From NCBI RefSeq assembly GCF_039530225.1, contig NZ_BAAAOH010000001.1, positions 930,001-994,000 of the forward strand: 64,000 bases of DNA, in the 5' to 3' direction. Within the stretch, counting starts at the first letter, position 1. Each line of letters opens with the position of its first letter. The stretch comes from Microbacterium pumilum. Its GTDB lineage: Bacteria; Actinomycetota; Actinomycetes; Actinomycetales; Microbacteriaceae. Below, in pieces: positions 59,633-64,000 of this stretch. The notes under the pieces were generated by a model, which was not told the DNA's origin, searched no databases, and saw only the letters and a program-made list of their open reading frames with translations. The position numbers were made by a program, and so were the translations under genes.

Positions 59633-60546
59633 TGTCTGTGCAGCCAGGTCTCGTCTTCGAATCGATCGAGGCCGAAGAGGTCCTCGAAGGCACCGCTCCC
59701 AAACCGTCCAAGGGCCGTTTCGCCATGGAGCGGGTCAATTGGACCGGCACCATCATCCTCATCCTCTGTGCGGTCACGGTCCTGCTGCCGCTGTACGTCA
59801 CGATCACGATGGCGTTCAAGACGACCGCCCAGTCCGTCGACGGCAACGCGTTCTCGCTGCCCGCCCCGTTCAGCGTCGAAGGCTTCGTCGCGGCGTGGGA
59901 CCTCATCAACTTCCCGGTCGGGGCGGCCATGTCGGTGTTGGTCACCGCGGGCACCGTCGGCGCGACGATCTTCCTCTCGGCGTTCGCGTCGTTCGCGATC
60001 GTCCGCAACTGGGACCACAAGCTCTTCCGCTACTCGTTCTTCTACCTGCTCGCGGCGATGTTCATCCCGTTCCCGGTCGTCGCCCTGCCGCAGGTGCAGC
60101 TCACCGGACTGGTCGGGCTCGCCAACCCCTTCGGCGTGATCATCCTCGCGACCATGTTCCAGCTCAGCTTCAGCGTGCTGCTGTTCACGGCGTTCCTGCG
60201 CTCGATCCCGTTCGAGCTCGAGGAGAGTGCGCGCATCGACGGCGCGTCCACGTGGCAGACCTTCTGGCACATGATCTTCCCGCTGCTCGCGCCGATGAGC
60301 GCGACGATCGGCATCTTCGCGTTCCTGTACGCGTGGAACGACTTCATGATGCCCTCGCTGATCATCGCCGACCCGGCGATGCAGACCCTTCCCGTGCTGA
60401 ACGCGCTTTTCCAGAACCAGTTCACCAACAACTACAACGTGGCTTTCGCGTCATATCTGATGGCGATGGCGCCCGCGGTCATCGTGTACCTGTTCACTCA
60501 GCGCTGGGTGATGGAGGGAGTGACGCAGGGTGCTGTCAAGGGATGA
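59632..60546 (+). CDS. sugar ABC transporter permease, MalG-type
   Basis: 304 aa with about six helices after a ~35-residue cytosolic start. EAA loop ELEESARIDGASTWQTFWHM. ATG at 59632 overlaps the previous stop by one base. Overlaps the GH13 start by 17 bp, so the whole set is co-transcribed. Confidence 0.9.
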   Translation: MSVQPGLVFESIEAEEVLEGTAPKPSKGRFAMERVNWTGTIILILCAVTVLLPLYVTITMAFKTTAQSVDGNAFSLPAPFSVEGFVAAWDLINFPVGAAMSVLVTAGTVGATIFLSAFASFAIVRNWDHKLFRYSFFYLLAAMFIPFPVVALPQVQLTGLVGLANPFGVIILATMFQLSFSVLLFTAFLRSIPFELEESARIDGASTWQTFWHMIFPLLAPMSATIGIFAFLYAWNDFMMPSLIIADPAMQTLPVLNALFQNQFTNNYNVAFASYLMAMAPAVIVYLFTQRWVMEGVTQGAVKG

Positions 60547-62212
60547 CCAGAGCTCGACTCGATCCACCGAGGGGCCCGACTGGTGGCGGCAGGCCGTCGT
60601 CTACCAGATCTATCCGCGCAGCTTCGCGGACGGCGACGGCGACGGCATCGGCGACCTCCCCGGGATCACCTCCAGGGTGGACTACCTCGCTGCGCTGGGC
60701 ATCGATGCCGTCTGGCTGAGCCCCTTCTACCCGTCGGCGCTCGCCGACGGCGGCTACGACGTCGACGACTATCGCAACGTCGATCCACGACTGGGCACGC
60801 TCGCCGACTTCGATGAGCTGGTGTCGGCCCTGCATGAGGCGGGCATCCGCGTCGTCGTCGACATCGTGCCCAACCACACGTCGAACCGGCACGAGTGGTT
60901 CGAGGAGGCGTTGGCCGCCTCTGCCGGATCCCCCGCCCGTGACCGCTACATCTTCCGCGACGGGAGCGGTTCGGATGGAGCAGAACCGCCGACCGACTGG
61001 GAGTCGGCATTCGGGGGCTCGGCATGGGAGCGAACGCCCGACGGCCAGTGGTACCTGCACTTCTTCGCGGTCGAGCAGCCCGATCTCAATTGGCTGAGCG
61101 AGGACGTGCGCGAGGACTTCGTCCGCACCCTTCGTTTCTGGGCCGATCGCGGAGTCGACGGATTCCGCATCGACGTCGCCCACATGCTCACGAAGGACAT
61201 GACCGAGCCGTTGCCGAGCCAGGCCGAGCTGAACGCCCGGCCGAAGGACGGCTCGCACCCGGTCATCGATCGCGACGACGTACAGGACATCTACGCGCAG
61301 TGGCGCGCGGTCTTCAACGAGTACGACCCCCCCCGGACGGCGGTCGCCGAGGCATGGGTGGAACGCTCTCGACGCCCTCGGTACGCGAGCGCACAGGGTC
61401 TTGGACAGGCGTTCAACTTCGATCTGCTCGAGGCCGACTTCGACGCCGGCCAGTTCCGTCACATCGTCTCGGACAATCTCGAGCTTGCTCGCGAGTCGGG
61501 CTCGTCGTCGACGTGGGTGCTCTCGAACCACGACGTCGTGCGGCATGCGACCCGGTACGGCCTCCCGGATCCTGAACGCGGAGCGGACGGTCGGCCGACT
61601 CACAAACACGGCAAGGAGTGGCTGCTCTCGCGCGGTAGCTCGCCGGTCCTCGATCGCGAGCTCGGCACACGCCGCGCCCGCGCCGCGACGCTGTTCGTAC
61701 TGGGGCTTCCCGGTTCGGCGTACCTCTATCAGGGTGAGGAACTCGGTCTACACGAAGTCGCCGAGCTGGATGACGCCGATCGGCAGGATCCGACGTACTT
61801 CCGCAGCCCCGGGATCGACATGGGGCGCGACGGATGCCGGGTGCCGCTCCCCTGGCAGACGAGCGGGACGTCGTTCGGCTTCGGCGCGGACGGCGCGCAT
61901 CTGCCGCAGCCGGAGTGGTTCGGTCCGCTCGCGGTCGAAGAGCAGGTGGACGATCCGGCATCGATGCTGTCGCTGTACCGGCGGGCGCTGACACTGCGCG
62001 GCCGTCTGCAGGGGGCGGAGGAACTCGAGTGGATCGATTCGGGTCGTGAGGACGTGTTGTGGTTCCGTCGGCCCGGCGGCTGGGAGGTCGTCACCAACTT
62101 CGGCGCGCAGCCGTTCGCGGTCGACGGCTCCGCCGTGCTGACGAGCTCACCCGGCGAGGGGGGCGCTCTCGGAGGGGCGAGCACCATGTGGCTCCGCATG
62201 GAAGCCGGGTAG
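60530..62212 (+). CDS. GH13 alpha-glucosidase of the ABC operon
   Basis: 560-aa cytosolic hydrolase. Triad D215 (GFRIDVAH), E274 (VAEAWV), D334 (SNHDVV). Similar along its length to the GH13 at 60-1742, for example VVYQIYPRSFAD and VIYQIYPRSFAD, so the two are paralogues. The GTG at 60530 overlaps the permease gene. It would release glucose from sugars brought in by the preceding ABC importer. Confidence 0.92.
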   Translation: MLSRDDQSSTRSTEGPDWWRQAVVYQIYPRSFADGDGDGIGDLPGITSRVDYLAALGIDAVWLSPFYPSALADGGYDVDDYRNVDPRLGTLADFDELVSALHEAGIRVVVDIVPNHTSNRHEWFEEALAASAGSPARDRYIFRDGSGSDGAEPPTDWESAFGGSAWERTPDGQWYLHFFAVEQPDLNWLSEDVREDFVRTLRFWADRGVDGFRIDVAHMLTKDMTEPLPSQAELNARPKDGSHPVIDRDDVQDIYAQWRAVFNEYDPPRTAVAEAWVERSRRPRYASAQGLGQAFNFDLLEADFDAGQFRHIVSDNLELARESGSSSTWVLSNHDVVRHATRYGLPDPERGADGRPTHKHGKEWLLSRGSSPVLDRELGTRRARAATLFVLGLPGSAYLYQGEELGLHEVAELDDADRQDPTYFRSPGIDMGRDGCRVPLPWQTSGTSFGFGADGAHLPQPEWFGPLAVEEQVDDPASMLSLYRRALTLRGRLQGAEELEWIDSGREDVLWFRRPGGWEVVTNFGAQPFAVDGSAVLTSSPGEGGALGGASTMWLRMEAG

Positions 62213-62251
62213 AGCGCCGGACGGGCGGGCGGGGGGCTCGCCCTGGACGGA

Positions 62252-62284
62252 CGGATGCCGCGACCGGAATGGTCGCGGCATCCG
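62252..62284. terminator. bidirectional terminator, GGATGC hairpin
   Basis: 14-bp perfect stem CGGATGCCGCGACC / GGTCGCGGCATCCG with loop GGAAT, between convergent GH13 and small-membrane-protein genes. Same stem sequence as the hairpin at 55994-56030. Confidence 0.75.
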
Positions 62285-62328
62285 TGCTCCCAGGGGGTGG
62301 GAGCGCTGGGGTCTGGGGACCCAGGGAC

Positions 62329-62493
62329 CTACGCTCGGCGGTTGCCGCTGATCACTCGGAACAGGAACACGATCAGCGCTACGACACCCACGATGAGTGC
62401 GACCCACAGCAGCCAGCTCAACGCAGAGTTGAGACCGCCGAAGATCGCGAGGATGACCGCGATGACGATGATGATGATGAGGGCGAGGTTCAT
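62329..62493 (-). CDS. 54-aa two-helix membrane protein
   Basis: Small hydrophobic protein with two helices (NLALIIIIVIAVILAIFGGL and WVALIVGVVALIVFLFRVIS) and a basic C-terminus. ATG at 62493 with GGAGAA upstream. Family not recognised. Confidence 0.7.
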   Translation of the reverse strand: MNLALIIIIVIAVILAIFGGLNSALSWLLWVALIVGVVALIVFLFRVISGNRRA

Positions 62494-62783
62494 GGGGGGT
62501 TCTCCTTCGGGTCGCCGAGTCGTGCGACGTGGCTCGACTCGGATGCCTTGTGGGCACGACGAAGACACTCCCACTGACGGGATGCCGGCGGGAGGGGCTT
62601 GACGGGCGCAGAGTTGCGGTGATAGCAGCCGCTCGGCAGGGTGTATCCACGCGTCCGCGGACTGTCAACCCCCAGAGATGAGTGCCCGAGCGCGCATACC
62701 CTCTCGGCAAGACCGACGCTTCATCCGCGGTCTGGCCGCCACGTGCGGCACGGGTCTTCGACCTTGAGAGAAGGAGCGATAAA

Positions 62784-63050
62784 GTGCCTCAGCGACGAGG
62801 AGCCGCCCTCCAGGACCGCGAGCTGTATGAGAAGTTGCGCGACGAGGGCGCTTCCAAGGAGAAGGCCGCGCGAATCTCGAACGCCATTGCGACAGAGGGC
62901 GCCGCGAAGGTCGGCCGACGGGGAGGCACGTCGGGCGACTACGAGGAATGGACCGTCGACAGGCTCCGCGCGAGGGCGAAGGAACTGGGGATCCGGGGCT
63001 ATTCCGGCAAGCGCAAGACGGAGCTCATCTCGATGCTCCGCAACCACTGA
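62784..63050 (+). CDS. Rho-N/SAP-like DNA- or RNA-binding protein
   Basis: 88 aa. N-terminal ~50 residues are a small helical stretch (DRELYEKLRDEGASKEKAAR), C-terminal ~35 a Rho-N/SAP-type helix-turn-helix (VDRLRARAKELGIRGYSGKR, ending ISMLRNH). GTG at 62784 has AAGGAG upstream. It is 16 bp before topoisomerase IB and is probably its partner. Confidence 0.8.
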   Translation: MPQRRGAALQDRELYEKLRDEGASKEKAARISNAIATEGAAKVGRRGGTSGDYEEWTVDRLRARAKELGIRGYSGKRKTELISMLRNH

Positions 63051-63066
63051 GTCGGCGGGCACGGCG

Positions 63067-64000
63067 TTGCCACGACTGGTCCGGGTGCGTCCCGGCGACT
63101 CCCCGGGATTTCGACGAACTCGTGCCGGCAACGGCTTCCGCTACGTCGACGCGCACGGCGCGACGGTCGCCGAGGACGATCGCGAGCGCATCCATGACCT
63201 CGTCATCCCGCCTGCGTGGGAGGACGTCTGGATCTCCGCCGAGCCGTACGGCCACATACAGGCAGTGGGCGTGGATGAGGCGGGCCGTCGTCAGTACCTG
63301 TACCACGAGCAGTGGCGGGCACGGCGTGACCGCGGCAAGTTCGCGCGTGCGCTGGCGCTCGCCGAAGCGCTCCCCCGCGCCCGTGGCCGGGTGACCGCGA
63401 TCCTCCACCGCGACGGACTCGGTCGCGAGCGGGTGCTCGCGACATCCTTCCGCCTGCTCGACGAAGGGGCGCCGCGGATCGGATCATCCCGATACCTCGA
63501 GAGGCACGGCAGCAGGGGGCTCACGACTCTGCAGCGACGGGATGCCGTCGTCACCGACTCGGTCGTCACCCTGTCTTTCCCGGGCAAGAGCGGCAAGCGC
63601 GCGCTCATCGAGATCGACGACGACGAACTCGCCGTCGTGATCGCCGAACTGGCGGCGGGCCGACCGCGGTCCTCCCTGCTGTCGTATGAGCGCGGTCGCC
63701 GGCGAGTGCCGCTCACGCCCGCCGACGTCAACCAGCACGTCCGGTCGCTGACCGGAGGCGCGTTCACCGCCAAGGACTTCCGGACGCTGCGCGGCACGAT
63801 CTTCGCGGCCGAGGCCCTGGCCCGCATCGGCACCGTCGACACGCCGAACGATCGCAAACGCGCTGAGCGACTGGCCGTCGCTGCGACCGCGGAGGCACTG
63901 GGCAACACGCCTGCGGTCGCGCGGGGGAGCTACATCGACCCGCGGGTGTGGAAGTCGTACGGTCGCGGCGAGCTGCTCGACCTCTCGATCTCGCCGGAGT
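63067..64000 (+). CDS. DNA topoisomerase IB (poxvirus type), 3' end outside window
   Basis: 311 codons visible, cut by the window end. The TTG at 63067 starts MPRLVRVRPGDSPGFRRTRA, which fits the family N-terminus; GTG 63085 is a shorter in-frame choice. IPPAWEDVWISAEPYGHIQA, FTAKDFRTLRGT (catalytic Arg region) and the nucleophile Tyr in GSYIDPRV are present. It relaxes supercoils through a 3'-phosphotyrosine. No ATG start exists, so simple gene callers could miss it. Confidence 0.85.
   Translation, partial: MPRLVRVRPGDSPGFRRTRAGNGFRYVDAHGATVAEDDRERIHDLVIPPAWEDVWISAEPYGHIQAVGVDEAGRRQYLYHEQWRARRDRGKFARALALAEALPRARGRVTAILHRDGLGRERVLATSFRLLDEGAPRIGSSRYLERHGSRGLTTLQRRDAVVTDSVVTLSFPGKSGKRALIEIDDDELAVVIAELAAGRPRSSLLSYERGRRRVPLTPADVNQHVRSLTGGAFTAKDFRTLRGTIFAAEALARIGTVDTPNDRKRAERLAVAATAEALGNTPAVARGSYIDPRVWKSYGRGELLDLSISPE

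Overview
The window is high-GC actinobacterial chromosome, most like a Microbacteriaceae (Microbacterium-type) genome. The signs are GC-rich wobble positions, frequent GTG starts, many genes with a -10 hexamer 6-7 nt before the start codon and no Shine-Dalgarno (leaderless mRNAs), a sterol-carrier-family gene beside purD, DUF3073 and DUF222/HNH genes, and a very strong preference for GGATGC/GCATCC across Asp-Ala and Ala-Ser codon pairs. No tRNA, rRNA, CRISPR array, prophage or insertion sequence was recognised. No gene-free stretch exceeds about 300 bp; positions 1-59 hold only unassigned sequence downstream of the first gene.

Layout. (1) 60-2332: a GH13 alpha-glucosidase under a LacI-type operator, then apt. 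(2) 2500-24066: a purine-to-ammonia island. It holds an NCS2 urate/xanthine permease; uricase, HIU hydrolase and OHCU decarboxylase (minus-strand operon); allantoinase, an acetamidase/formamidase-family enzyme, an HpxZ-amidase fusion, a ureidoglycine-glyoxylate aminotransferase and an allantoate amidohydrolase (plus strand); a NitT/TauT-type ABC importer; and a minus-strand operon of XdhC, an 8-oxoguanine-deaminase-type amidohydrolase, an FAD subunit and a fused FeS/Mo hydroxylase. A MocA-like nucleotidyltransferase is divergent from xdhC, and a roughly nine-copy 20-bp tandem repeat lies between them. GlnR-like boxes (GTnAC-N6-GAAAC) lie at several promoters of the island, so it is probably under nitrogen control. 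(3) 24252-28042: HNH/DUF222 protein, MerB-fold protein, 2-hydroxyacid dehydrogenase and a DUF1761 membrane protein. (4) 28075-29039: purQ and purS. (5) 29174-35260: a cellobiose-uptake operon (CebEFG, GH1 beta-glucosidase, CebR) with three CebR-type operators. (6) 35257-41531: glyoxalase-type dioxygenase, purC, TfoX-like protein, PadR/MFS efflux pair and L-2-hydroxyglutarate oxidase. (7) 41732-45196: a CHAT (caspase-like) protein with a long repetitive Pro/Glu linker, one membrane helix and two PA-IL/LecA-like lectin domains, followed by a Trypco1-type small protein. This is the most unusual locus here. (8) 45284-52752: purD, sterol-carrier-family protein, purM, purF, an MFS transporter and small conserved proteins. 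(9) 52915-55955: universal stress protein, a PadR/DUF4097 operon with TATATCGCG-type operators and a divergent TipA-like MerR regulator. (10) 56050-62212: ROK repressor and an alpha-glucoside ABC importer with a second 560-aa GH13 enzyme. (11) 62329-64000: a small membrane protein, a Rho-N/SAP-like protein and a poxvirus-type DNA topoisomerase IB cut by the window end.

How it works together. The purine island would take urate or xanthine through allantoin, allantoate and ureidoglycine to glyoxylate, glycine and ammonia. The separate pur genes and apt handle synthesis and salvage. The two sugar loci carry no ATPase gene of their own and probably share a distant MsiK-type ATPase.
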